From assembly GCA_024638265.1 (NCBI GenBank), contig JAHEKQ010000008.1:1-64000 (forward strand): a stretch of DNA of 64,000 bases. Direction: 5' to 3'. Positions 35,801-43,624 of the stretch are shown piece after piece. How positions within the stretch are numbered: the stretch's first letter is position 1; the number at the start of each line of letters is the position of its first letter. Position numbers and translations under genes: made by a program. The notes under the pieces are model-generated. The model saw only the letters and a list, made by a program, of their open reading frames with translations. It ran no database searches and was not told where the DNA came from. Source of the DNA: Flammeovirgaceae bacterium. GTDB lineage: Bacteria; Bacteroidota; Bacteroidia; Cytophagales; Cyclobacteriaceae.

Positions 35801-36415
35801 ATTGAAAATATGGGGCCCATCAACCCCATGGCCATGGAAGCCTACGAGGAGATCAGGGAGCGAAATGAATTCATAACCCGGCAAAAGGACGATCTCGATA
35901 AAGCCAAGGAATCATTGCTAAATACCATTGATGAAATTGATGAGGTGGCTAAGAAAACTTTCCTTGAAGCATTCTACAAGATCGAAAGTAACTTCATTGA
36001 CGTATTTCGTTCGCTTTTTACCCAGGAGGATGATTGCGACCTGATCCTTACCGATCCTGAAAACCCACTTGAGTCGTCGATAGAAATCCTTGCGAGACCT
36101 AAGGGGAAGAAGCCACTCACCATCAATCAACTTTCAGGTGGAGAGAAGACTTTAACGGCAACCTCTCTATTGTTCGCTATTTACTTATTAAAACCAGCGC
36201 CCTTCTGTATTTTCGACGAGGTGGATGCACCACTTGATGATGCCAATATTGATAAATTCAATAATATCGTTCGGGCGTTCTCAAAAGACTCCCAGTTCAT
36301 TATTGTCACCCACAACAAGCGGACCATGACGAGTACGGACATTATTTATGGGGTCACAATGATCGAGCAGGGAATATCGAGGGTGGTACCGGTTGACCTG
36401 AGGGAATTAGCATAA
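32885..36415 (+). CDS. smc: Chromosome segregation protein SMC
   Basis: The 1176-residue condensin ATPase has Walker A GPNGCGKS at 31-38, long coiled-coil arms (about 170-500 and 650-1020), a hinge around 490-640 (FEGFPEAIKFLSK at its start), the ABC signature LSGGEKT near 1083 and Walker B FDEVDAPLDD around 1112-1121. It organises and separates sister chromosomes, extruding DNA loops with ScpA/ScpB, which are not in this window. Length and motif order are normal. It has its own promoter at 32814-32844. Confidence 0.96.
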   Translation: MLLKKLELKGFKSFGEKVTINFNDGITGIVGPNGCGKSNVVDAIRWVLGEQKIKTLRSEKMENIIFNGTKKRKPTQLAEVSLSFTNTKNLLPTEYSEVTITRRYFRSGESEYLLNGIPCRLKDITNLFLDTGITSNSYAIIELGMVDDILNDKDNSRRQLFEQAAGISKFKKRKRETLRKLESTDADLDRVEDLLFEIEKNMKSLEKQARQTERYYKLKEQYKEYSIQLATKLIRKQFKSQSELDARVAEQNDVKTEIAKIRASLEAELEKAKNELVHKEKALSQSQRTLNDKVAEIRHYENEKKIKNERLRYLNDKTDSLKEQIEQDRKSSDRADFSIKSLNTEKEEAQTVLLHNREKLEQLEADYNEARGEHEKLKEEVEVLRKIYLNIQEEVFNAKKSSEIKEIQLKSLKQELEKTHTDTSARSEHLVEFEKKSSELEALIKSKNNELSSLKSEEEATQSEISKLEKTIEVVRQELTDTNRKLDARLNEFSLTKSLVENFEGFPEAIKFLSKSAGWKKNAPLLSDILTCDDDYRVTIENYLEPYLNYYVVDSEAEAYQAINILSDAAKGKANFFILDSFSEFHPSEHRIFDNAFPATEIIEYDTKYKKLMSYILDKVYIVESADIREIEAQHDVTFITKSGKYTKRRFSLSGGSVGLFEGKKIGRAKNLDKLSKEIKKLEKKIQEIDQSHTEKQTELQKKKESLHKTTLESLQDQIRQLTEEYVTIKTKKEQFSEMISHSDLKKEDIEKNVEKLENDLEKILPLLENGEKDLEDHRVKLAKKEEEYNTYNQLLNQRSNAYNEQKVLVNQKENQVHRVEQEISFKEDSLKNSQQRIAQNQALLQKNEAEIKALLEDTEGDDTVLIEMLEIKEKLEAAVNESERTYYSQRGSIDEIEKKIRENQQKRESVDQILMELQNATNEVKLDLTAIKERISVEFNIKTEELNLETEQDDVLPQEELQEKVEKMKNRIENMGPINPMAMEAYEEIRERNEFITRQKDDLDKAKESLLNTIDEIDEVAKKTFLEAFYKIESNFIDVFRSLFTQEDDCDLILTDPENPLESSIEILARPKGKKPLTINQLSGGEKTLTATSLLFAIYLLKPAPFCIFDEVDAPLDDANIDKFNNIVRAFSKDSQFIIVTHNKRTMTSTDIIYGVTMIEQGISRVVPVDLRELA

Positions 36416-36425
36416 GAGAAGTAAA

Positions 36426-36486
36426 AGTGCAGAGTGTAAAGTGTAGAGTGTAAATCTAGTGATGAACTGCTGATCTGTTGAACCCC
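36426..36486. repeat. Intergenic tandem-repeat cassette C
   Basis: The convergent gap between smc and the MscS gene has four heptamers at 36426-36453 (AGTGCAG, AGTGTAA, AGTGTAG, AGTGTAA) and three octamers at 36463-36486 (TGAACTGC, TGATCTGT, TGAACCCC). TGAACCCC also ends cassette D at 42649, and TGAACTGC is a rotation of the reverse complement of the GTTCAGCA octamer in cassette B. Confidence 0.85.
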
Positions 36487-36489
36487 ATA

Positions 36490-37380
36490 TCAGCTCTTTG
36501 CAAGATCCACGGAACTACTGCGCAAATGCAAATCGCGCTGTGGGAATGGAATCTCGATGCCTTCCTTTTTAAACTGGTCAAATATTTCGTAGTAGAGTAT
36601 GGACCTGAGAAGGCTTGGGCGGGTAGTGTACTCTGTCGTCCAGATATGCATCTTAAAATTGAGACTGCTATCGCCAAACTCATCAAATAAAATCCTCGGG
36701 GCGGGGTCCTTTAAAATGCCCTCTTCTTCATCAATTACCTTGAGTAGAATTTCCCGAACGCGCTTGGGATCAGAATTGTAACTGACACCTACCGGCAACC
36801 TCAACGCCACCTTTTCGTCGTTATGGCTCCAGTTTATTACCGTGCTGCTGATAAATTCCGAATTTGGAATTATGAGGGTAATATTATCATTAGTATTTAC
36901 CGTAGTAGCGCGCGGTGCAATCTTGATGACGTCACCTTGAATATCGCCTACGGTGACGCGGTCTCCTACCTTTATTGGTTGCTCAAATAGAATTATCAGT
37001 CCTGAAATAAAGTTATTAGTGATGTTCTGCAGGCCAAATCCTATACCCACACCCAAAGCACCAGCCAGAATGGAAAGCGTGCTGAGATCAATCCCCGACG
37101 ATTGGAGGATAACAATAATTCCTATCACCAGTATGGTGTAACGGATAATCGTCGCGATAGAGTGCACCGTCCCGATATTCATCTCATACTTACTGGCTAT
37201 TCTGCGAGTAATAACCCTCTTGAGCCATCCTGAGAACCAGACGAGCAGGGCAATTCCGATAATGATAAAAAGAATGTCTGAAAGGGTAATTGAACTCTCC
37301 CCTACCTCAAAAAGCTTGAGCTCGAGAAAATCCCGCACACTGACGAAAATACTTTTTACCCGATCCCAGAAATTGTCCAT
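36490..37380 (-). CDS. Small-conductance mechanosensitive channel (MscS family)
   Basis: The 296-residue protein has an amphipathic N-terminus, three helices: about 28-47 (LSDILFIIIGIALLVWFSGWL), 70-85, and a pore helix around 95-125 (LSILAGALGVGIGFGLQNITNNFISGLIILFE) with the GxGxGxGxQ motif of MscS TM3. The C-terminal beta domain contains GDRVTVGDIQGDVIKIAPRATTV. It opens under membrane tension to release solutes during osmotic downshock. The gene is alone, between repeat-bearing gaps on both sides. Confidence 0.93.
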   Translation of the reverse strand: MDNFWDRVKSIFVSVRDFLELKLFEVGESSITLSDILFIIIGIALLVWFSGWLKRVITRRIASKYEMNIGTVHSIATIIRYTILVIGIIVILQSSGIDLSTLSILAGALGVGIGFGLQNITNNFISGLIILFEQPIKVGDRVTVGDIQGDVIKIAPRATTVNTNDNITLIIPNSEFISSTVINWSHNDEKVALRLPVGVSYNSDPKRVREILLKVIDEEEGILKDPAPRILFDEFGDSSLNFKMHIWTTEYTTRPSLLRSILYYEIFDQFKKEGIEIPFPQRDLHLRSSSVDLAKS

Positions 37381-37446
37381 GAATAGAAATATCGAAAAAG
37401 TGTAGAGATTTACAAAATCAACATTTTACCACGGGATATAATTATG

Positions 37447-37494
37447 TAATTAATTACAGGATTAATTACATAAATAATTACACAATTAATTACA
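37447..37494. repeat. AT-rich 12-bp tandem repeat
   Basis: Four copies of a 12-bp unit read TAATTAATTACA, GGATTAATTACA, TAAATAATTACA and CAATTAATTACA, followed by a decayed fifth (37495-37506). The TAATTA core is self-complementary, so single strands can fold. It fills the gap between the MscS start (37380) and the DUF885 stop (37516). Confidence 0.8.
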
Positions 37495-37515
37495 TAATTA
37501 TTATTTGGATATTCG

Positions 37516-39240
37516 TTACTTCTCTTCCCCTAAACCGCTTGTTTCGGAAATATATCTTTCGACTTCCTCTCTGAGAATTGGTAAAGGCACTGAGCCATTC
37601 ATTAATATCACCCGATGGAATTCCTGTATGTCAAATTTATCACCAAGTGCAAACTCTGCCTTTTCCCTCAGGGACCTAATGGTAATCTCACCAATCTTGT
37701 AGCTTACTGCTTGTCCGGGCCAACCAATATACCGATCAATCTCGGTATTAACCTCGTGCAGTGATAAGGCAGAATTGCCCGCAAGGAAATCTACAGCTTC
37801 CTGTCTGTTCCAACCTTTCCAATGTATCCCGACGTCAACCACAAGCCTGCAAGCCCGCCACATTTCATAGGTATATCTTCCAAACATCTCATATGGCGTG
37901 GAATACATACCCATTTCTTCACCAAGGTATTCGGCATAGAGCCCCCACCCTTCCCCAAAGGCACTTATATAGTATCTCTTTCTAAAATCAGGGATATCAG
38001 ATAATTCAGAACGGACACCATAATCGAGGTGGTGACCGGGAACCGCTTCATGAAGTGTAAGTGCCGGAATAGTATATAATGTCCGGCTGGGTAAATCATA
38101 GGTATTTACCCAATAGGTACCAGGTCGGTCACCTTCCCTGCTACCAGGAACGTATCTTCCTCCCGTATAGGTCGGTGCAATTTCATCCGGTACCGGCGCT
38201 ACGGTAAATGGCAAACTGTACAGGTTTGAAAACAATCGAGGTAACTGGCCTTCCGCCTTTTTGCTCAACCAAGCTGCGTAGTTGAGTAATTCCTGCGGCG
38301 TTTTGGCAAAAAATTGCGGGTCGGTTCTCAAAAACTCAATGAATTCGTCAAAATCACCATCAAACTCCAGTTCATCAATTATACCCTGCATCTGACTTCT
38401 TATTCTCTTCACCTCCTGTATTCCCAGAGCAAATACAGAGTCCGGGCTCATGTCCATCGTAGTGAAAAATCGGATTTTTGTCTCATAGAATTCCTTTCCG
38501 TTAGCAATATTGCTGATGCCCTCTTTTTCAGGAGCGGCAGGCAGGTATTCTTTCACCAGAAAGTCTTTTACAGCCTGGTAAGCGGGAACAACTTCATTTT
38601 CTACGACTTCCTTTCCCCTATCAAACAACGCTAGTGTTTCGGTATCGCTCAAAGCCGATGGCATCTGAAGGAAGGGACGAGCAAATGGATTTTCTTTAAA
38701 ATCAGTAGTCAGCCATGGTTCCAGCAATTTGATATTGTTGCTGACTATTACTTTGGGTCTAACTATATTCTCTTCAATACCCTGTTTCAGCAACCCAATG
38801 TTAAACTCGAGGTACTTCGTGAACGACTTCATCCACTTGAGATAATTCTCATAATCTTCAACTTTGCGGAATGGACGGTTATTTATAGCGAATAGCGGAC
38901 GGCCATAGAAACCTCCCTCGGCATTAAAGACCAGGAAGTATTCCTTGAATTTGACCGAATTGATATGATCTTCAAGGATCATCAGCATAATATCCCTGCT
39001 TATTTCCTCCTGCCTGGTTAAACCAGTCAGTACATCTAATTTTTCGACCTGAATGGCATACTCTTCTGCTTTTGAAATCTCTTCTTCAGGTTTTGTAAAT
39101 CTGAATTCGGAAGCACTGCCCCTTTTCCAGTATTTCCTGTCTATATCTTGAATATTCTTGAAAATCTTCTCAATGGGCCGGTCCTGGGAAATTGAGCCGA
39201 AAGACAAGGTTATGAGCAACAATACTATAGAATATCTCAT
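37516..39240 (-). CDS. DUF885 family metallopeptidase-like secreted protein
   Basis: The 574-residue product has a signal peptide (LLLITLSFGSISQ) and belongs to the DUF885 family, related to M32 zinc carboxypeptidases. The zinc-binding motif HEAVPGHHLD begins at His397, with a downstream Glu in the conserved AFGEGWGLYAEYLGEEMG helix that should supply the third ligand. It would act as an outer-membrane-attached or periplasmic peptidase on unknown substrate. Nothing next to it hints at the substrate. Confidence 0.9.
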   Translation of the reverse strand: MRYSIVLLLITLSFGSISQDRPIEKIFKNIQDIDRKYWKRGSASEFRFTKPEEEISKAEEYAIQVEKLDVLTGLTRQEEISRDIMLMILEDHINSVKFKEYFLVFNAEGGFYGRPLFAINNRPFRKVEDYENYLKWMKSFTKYLEFNIGLLKQGIEENIVRPKVIVSNNIKLLEPWLTTDFKENPFARPFLQMPSALSDTETLALFDRGKEVVENEVVPAYQAVKDFLVKEYLPAAPEKEGISNIANGKEFYETKIRFFTTMDMSPDSVFALGIQEVKRIRSQMQGIIDELEFDGDFDEFIEFLRTDPQFFAKTPQELLNYAAWLSKKAEGQLPRLFSNLYSLPFTVAPVPDEIAPTYTGGRYVPGSREGDRPGTYWVNTYDLPSRTLYTIPALTLHEAVPGHHLDYGVRSELSDIPDFRKRYYISAFGEGWGLYAEYLGEEMGMYSTPYEMFGRYTYEMWRACRLVVDVGIHWKGWNRQEAVDFLAGNSALSLHEVNTEIDRYIGWPGQAVSYKIGEITIRSLREKAEFALGDKFDIQEFHRVILMNGSVPLPILREEVERYISETSGLGEEK

Positions 39241-39283
39241 ATCAGAATACTTTTATCATCACGAAGGTATACATTTCACGCAT

Positions 39284-40015
39284 TCACTTTCGGGTTCTAA
39301 ACCGGTTCATTACAAGGGCTGCGGCTATGGATACATTCAGGGATTCAGCTTTACCGTAGGCCGGGACGGTCAGAGGTTTATGCTTTATTTTTAGTAGGGC
39401 TTCTGAAATCCCATGACTTTCGCTTCCCATTATGACAACACAAGGCTCAATCAACTCAGCATCTTCCAATGATTCACCCGATAAATCAGCCGCCCATATT
39501 TCCCCCTTGAAATTCTTTAGGTATAATTCAAGATCACAATAATGCACAAATACCCTTGAAAATGAGCCCATGGTTGCGTTGATAACCTTTGGGTTGAAGA
39601 ACTCAACTGTGTTTTCCGAAGCGACTATTTGTGAAATACCAAACCAATCGGCGGTCCGAATGATGGTTCCAAGATTGCCCGGGTCAGATACCCGGTCCAG
39701 GGCAAGAATAAGTCCTCGTTCCCCCGGGGCGGGAAAATCCCTTGTCTTAGCCACTGCAATCCCACTATTGTTTGTTTTAAAAGTACCTAATCCACTGAGT
39801 TCCTTTTCTGTAGACCGGTAAAGTTCAATACCCTTATCTTCAATACTCTCTAGAAACCCGGGGACGCCCACGATGAAATTCACCTCGAAATCTGAATTCA
39901 ACAGCTCAGAAATATTCTTTGCCCCTTCTACCAAAAACGATTGTTCCTGGACCCTGTATTTCTTTAATTGCAGGGATTTGACGAATTTTGCAATAGATTT
40001 AGGGAGCGGTTCCAC
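39284..40015 (-). CDS. SpoU/TrmH-family RNA 2'-O-methyltransferase
   Basis: The 243-residue protein has an N-terminal RNA-binding domain (FVKSLQLKKYRVQEQSFLVEG) and a C-terminal SPOUT fold with the three motifs LALDRVSDPGNLGTIIRTAD (about 113-132), VVIMGSESHGIS and NVSIAAALVMNRF. It transfers methyl from SAM to the 2'-hydroxyl of an RNA ribose; whether rRNA or tRNA is unknown. The start codon is GTG, only 3 bp from the divergent ATG of the surface-antigen gene, so its promoter must lie within that gene. Confidence 0.92.
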   Translation of the reverse strand: MEPLPKSIAKFVKSLQLKKYRVQEQSFLVEGAKNISELLNSDFEVNFIVGVPGFLESIEDKGIELYRSTEKELSGLGTFKTNNSGIAVAKTRDFPAPGERGLILALDRVSDPGNLGTIIRTADWFGISQIVASENTVEFFNPKVINATMGSFSRVFVHYCDLELYLKNFKGEIWAADLSGESLEDAELIEPCVVIMGSESHGISEALLKIKHKPLTVPAYGKAESLNVSIAAALVMNRFRTRK

Positions 40016-40018
40016 TTG

Positions 40019-42412
40019 ATGCGATTATTTTTAATTTCTCTGGTGATCTTGTCTTTTTTCACCTCCTGCTCCAGTACCCGGTACCTGGATGATGGTGAAA
40101 AACTCCTATTTAAACAAAATATCAGGAACGCCAAAAATTTTGACCGCTACACCCTCGAGGAGCTTTATGTGAGCCGTCCGAATCGGAGATTTCCTCCCTA
40201 CGCTGCCATCTATAATCTGGGATTGAAGAAATACGACGAATCCAAATTTGAACGGAAAAAAGCAGAAGTAACCGAAAAATACGAATCGAAGATCGCCCAA
40301 ACCGACAAAGAGAAAAAGAAGCAGCGGCTTCGTACAAAATTACAAAATTCAATCACCCGCCTAGATGATAAGATCCGGAATGGAAACACCTTAATGCAAT
40401 GGGGAGAACCGGTTGCAGTTTACGATAGCACCGAGATCAATCGCAGTCGAAGAAACTTTGAAAATTACATCTTTAATCGTGGTTATTTCAACGGGAAGGT
40501 AGATACTAAAATCACTGAGAGTAGAAGTGAAAAGAAGGTTTCTGTCGAATATATTATTAAAGCAGGCCAGCCCTACCGTATAGACACGTTCTTCTTTCGT
40601 TCGCCAGACCCTACTATTATGAAGACCCTGCTGAATTTTAAAAAGGAGTCGTTTATCCGGGAGGGAGAGATATACAGGCAACAAAACATGGTCAGGGAGC
40701 GGGAAAGACTGGAATTTTTAATGAAAGATCATGGCTATTTTGACTTCAGCCGTCAGTATATCTCTTTTGACCTGGATACTGGCAGATCAGATAATATAAG
40801 ACGTGTGGCCATAAGGGCCAATATTAACCAGCCCTCCCGGGGAACTCACAAGCAGTACAGGATCGATTCTATGAATTTCATAATTACAGCAGGTTATGAA
40901 ACCGGAAATGATAAATCAAAGAAAGATCGCTACAACGATATCAACTTTAATTTCTTCGAGGACATTTTCAGCCCAAAAATGTTGGATCGGCGGATTTATG
41001 TAGATGTTGACAGTCTTTACAGCAGGAGTAATACCCTGCTAACTCAGAGACAACTGGCCAATCTCAATAATTTCAAGTTCATTAATGTCAATTACGATAG
41101 TTCAGGGGGTAGGTTCATAGCGAATATCTTTACAAGGCCGCTCGATCGCTACCAGTGGTCACATGAGCTGGGTGCGAATGCAACACAGGGTATTCCCGGA
41201 ATCTTCTACAGTCTTTCCTTCATCAAGAGGAATATATTCAAAAGCTTTGAGAACTTTGAGATCAGCGGCAGGTATGGTATTGATGGGGTGGCCACTCCCA
41301 CCGGATCTATTTATCGAAACCGTGAATTCGGTGTAGACATGAAGTTATATTTTCCCCAATTCATTATTCCGCGAGGGGGAAGGCTGGCCGTGAATCTGGG
41401 TATACTCAATCCACAAACAAGGTTGCAGGCGGGATTTACCAATATCAATCGCTCGGATTATCAACGCGAGAATATCACCTTTGCGAATACATTGAATTGG
41501 GAAGGAAGAAATAACGATTTCTATGCCTTTTCTATCACAGAACTCGGGGTGATACGCACAGGCAACATCTCGGACGGATTCCAGGCGATACTCGACCAGA
41601 ATTCCCGCTTGCAGAGTGCCTTCAATAATTCCTTTGTTACCGATATGAGCTTTACTTTCTACCGTAGTCGCTTGTTGAATGAAGCCAACCCGGATCAAAA
41701 CTCATCCAGGTACTTCAGGGCAAGGCTAGAATCCGGGGGAACACTTCTTAATCTCTACGGAACCGGGCTTTTGGAGAATGAGGGGCTTGAGTACTTTAAA
41801 TACCTTAGGATCGACGTCGACTATAGTCAAACTATACCCGTTTCAAGATCTGCAAAGGTGGCTTACCGGCTCAACCTGGGGGTGGCTGCACCCTACGGTG
41901 AAAACAGGACGCTTCCCTATGAAAAATTCTTCTTTGCAGGTGGCAGCAGTGGAATCAGGGCCTGGGCACCCCGGCGATTGGGACCTGGAAGCTATACCCC
42001 TATCGACCCTGAGACTAACCAGGTGGCTTACACCTTTGAACAGCAGGGAGAGATCCTACTCCAGGCGAGTTTCGAATACCGGAAAGACCTCATTGGCTTT
42101 ACGGAATATGCTCTTTTTATCGACGCAGGGAATATTTGGAATTTCTACAACGATGCCTCGCGACCGGGTGGCCAGTTCAGCGGTGACTTCTATAAACAGA
42201 TTGCGGTCGGATCCGGCCTCGGTCTGCGTTTCGATTTTAGCTTTTTGGTTTTGCGACTCGATATCGGTGTAAAAACCCTCGATCCCGCCCGCCCCTTCGG
42301 CAAACGATTTATCCTGAATAAAGGCTTCTTCGACGCCCCCTTTGATACCTATAAGGGTATCTTCCGCAATGATATCATCATTTATAACATCGGTGTGGGG
42401 TATCCGTTTTAG
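40019..42412 (+). CDS. BamA/TamA-family outer-membrane protein with lipoprotein signal
   Basis: The 797-residue product begins MRLFLISLVILSFFTSC, a lipoprotein signal, followed by SSTRYLDDGEKLLFKQN, then POTRA-like repeats with a charged Lys-rich stretch about 80-135, and a 16-stranded Omp85 barrel in the second half. Barrel motifs are GGSSGIRAWAPRRLGPG (around 645), the conserved lid-loop motif, and GIRFDF-type strands ending in YNIGVGYPF. In Bacteroidota such lipid-anchored BamA-like proteins (TamL/LptE-like) work with TamB to insert outer-membrane proteins. The ATG at 40019 is used; longer starts have no signal. Confidence 0.9.
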   Translation: MRLFLISLVILSFFTSCSSTRYLDDGEKLLFKQNIRNAKNFDRYTLEELYVSRPNRRFPPYAAIYNLGLKKYDESKFERKKAEVTEKYESKIAQTDKEKKKQRLRTKLQNSITRLDDKIRNGNTLMQWGEPVAVYDSTEINRSRRNFENYIFNRGYFNGKVDTKITESRSEKKVSVEYIIKAGQPYRIDTFFFRSPDPTIMKTLLNFKKESFIREGEIYRQQNMVRERERLEFLMKDHGYFDFSRQYISFDLDTGRSDNIRRVAIRANINQPSRGTHKQYRIDSMNFIITAGYETGNDKSKKDRYNDINFNFFEDIFSPKMLDRRIYVDVDSLYSRSNTLLTQRQLANLNNFKFINVNYDSSGGRFIANIFTRPLDRYQWSHELGANATQGIPGIFYSLSFIKRNIFKSFENFEISGRYGIDGVATPTGSIYRNREFGVDMKLYFPQFIIPRGGRLAVNLGILNPQTRLQAGFTNINRSDYQRENITFANTLNWEGRNNDFYAFSITELGVIRTGNISDGFQAILDQNSRLQSAFNNSFVTDMSFTFYRSRLLNEANPDQNSSRYFRARLESGGTLLNLYGTGLLENEGLEYFKYLRIDVDYSQTIPVSRSAKVAYRLNLGVAAPYGENRTLPYEKFFFAGGSSGIRAWAPRRLGPGSYTPIDPETNQVAYTFEQQGEILLQASFEYRKDLIGFTEYALFIDAGNIWNFYNDASRPGGQFSGDFYKQIAVGSGLGLRFDFSFLVLRLDIGVKTLDPARPFGKRFILNKGFFDAPFDTYKGIFRNDIIIYNIGVGYPF

Positions 42413-42421
42413 GTGAGATAT

Positions 42422-42649
42422 AGGAAGCAGGAAGCAGGAAGCAGGAAGCAGGAGGCAGGAGGCAGGAGGCAGGAGGCAGGAGGCAGGAGGCAGGAAGCAG
42501 GATACCGGATACCGGATACCGGATACAGGATACCGGATACCGGAGATCCGTATAACCTCCACCTTGTCCCCTCGTCCCCCTGTCCCCTCAGTCTCGTGAA
42601 CCCGTGAACTTGTCTATTGAACCTCTGAACTTTTGAACCTTTGAACCCC
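42422..42649. repeat. Intergenic tandem-repeat cassette D, largest
   Basis: 42422-42498 holds eleven heptamers (AGGAAGC four times, AGGAGGC six times, AGGAAGC once). 42499-42540 holds six (AGGATAC/CGGATAC). Then 42562-42649 is 88 bp of eleven octamers in one unbroken register: CCTTGTCC, CCTCGTCC, CCCTGTCC, CCTCAGTC, TCGTGAAC, CCGTGAAC, TTGTCTAT, TGAACCTC, TGAACTTT, TGAACCTT, TGAACCCC. The octamer words drift from CC-rich to TGAAC-rich while the register stays exact. It fills the gap between the outer-membrane-protein and metal-permease genes. Confidence 0.92.
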
Positions 42650-42687
42650 ATTCCCGAACTAATTCCCGATATTGCAGTTACAACATT

Positions 42688-43566
42688 ATGGAGAGTGCAC
42701 TTTGGATCATATTGGCAGGAACGCTGGTAGCAACCAGCTGCGGGATTTTGGGTTGCTTTCTGATTTTGAGGAAAATGGCAATGGTTGGGGATGCTATATC
42801 ACATGCTGTCCTGCCGGGGATTGTTATTGCATTTCTAATTTCCGGGAGCCGGGATTCGGTAACCATGCTCATTGGTGCAGGTCTCATTGGAATACTCACT
42901 ACCTTCCTCATCGAATTTTTTCATAAGAAAGGAAAGCTTCAGACCGATGCTTCGATTGGTGTGACTTTCACCTGGCTGTTTGCTATTGGGGTTATAATGA
43001 TCACGGCATTTGCAGGCCAGGTAGACCTGGACCAGGATTGCGTGCTCTATGGAGAGATCGCCTATGTGCCCATAGACCTGTGGATTACCGATGGTGGTAC
43101 CGTGATGGGTCCCAGGGTAGTTTACATAGCAGGAACCGTCCTTGTCCTTAATATTCTGTTTGTTTCAATATTCTATAAAGAGCTGTTTCTCACTACGTTT
43201 GATCCCGCTTTTGCCAGTGCTATTGGTATTTCAACGGCATTATGGCATTACCTCTTGATGGGAGCGGTATCCGTAACGACAGTGGCCTCTTTCGAGTCAG
43301 TCGGGGCCATTCTAGTGGTGGCTTTGCTTGTAGCACCCCCGGCAACTGCCTACTTATTGACCCACAAATTGAAACAAATGATCCTTATCAGTGTGATCCT
43401 GGGAGTGTTAATAAGTATTAGCGGCTACTTCATAGCCCTTTTGTTTGACGGCAGTATTGCCGGAGCAATGGCGATTGCAGCCGGATTCTTTTTTGCGCTC
43501 AGTTATCTGTTTTCTCCTCAGAATGGTATCCTTATAAAAAAGAAAATCGATATGGTCGAGGCATAA
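42688..43566 (+). CDS. Metal (Zn/Mn/Fe) ABC transporter permease, ZnuB/MntB family
   Basis: The 292-residue protein has about eight transmembrane helices and the family motifs CFLILRKMAMVGDAISHAVLPGI at about 22-44 and VGAILVVALLVAPPATAYLL around 204-225, which form the ABC-3 coupling site. It transports Zn, Mn or Fe into the cytosol together with an ATPase and a metal-binding protein. Neither is next to it, so the subunits must be elsewhere. A 40-bp hairpin follows directly after the stop. Confidence 0.92.
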   Translation: MESALWIILAGTLVATSCGILGCFLILRKMAMVGDAISHAVLPGIVIAFLISGSRDSVTMLIGAGLIGILTTFLIEFFHKKGKLQTDASIGVTFTWLFAIGVIMITAFAGQVDLDQDCVLYGEIAYVPIDLWITDGGTVMGPRVVYIAGTVLVLNILFVSIFYKELFLTTFDPAFASAIGISTALWHYLLMGAVSVTTVASFESVGAILVVALLVAPPATAYLLTHKLKQMILISVILGVLISISGYFIALLFDGSIAGAMAIAAGFFFALSYLFSPQNGILIKKKIDMVEA

Positions 43567-43604
43567 AAAATGGAGGTAAGATCCACTCACTGAAGCTTAC
43601 CTCC
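43565..43604 (-). terminator. Perfect hairpin terminator after ppdK
   Basis: GGAGGTAAG at 43572-43580 pairs with CTTACCTCC at 43596-43604 (nine perfect pairs, 15-base loop). On the minus strand it is followed by a T-rich run (43570-43565), so it should end the ppdK transcript. It may act for the plus strand permease too, though no U tract follows on that side. Confidence 0.9.
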
Positions 43605-43624
43605 TTGCCATTACCGAAAGCGTA

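Noticed and set aside
42413-42607. Short open frames on both strands through the repeats, 42.4-42.65 kb
   Set aside because: They encode only translated tandem repeats (for example RKQEAGS-type runs); a 7-bp period shifts frame each unit, and no start or homology supports a gene.
9843-42649. CRISPR array interpretation of the repeat cassettes
   Set aside because: Units are 7-8 bp and contiguous, with no spacers or 25-40 bp direct repeats. The nearby Cas6-like gene is not linked to any of them.
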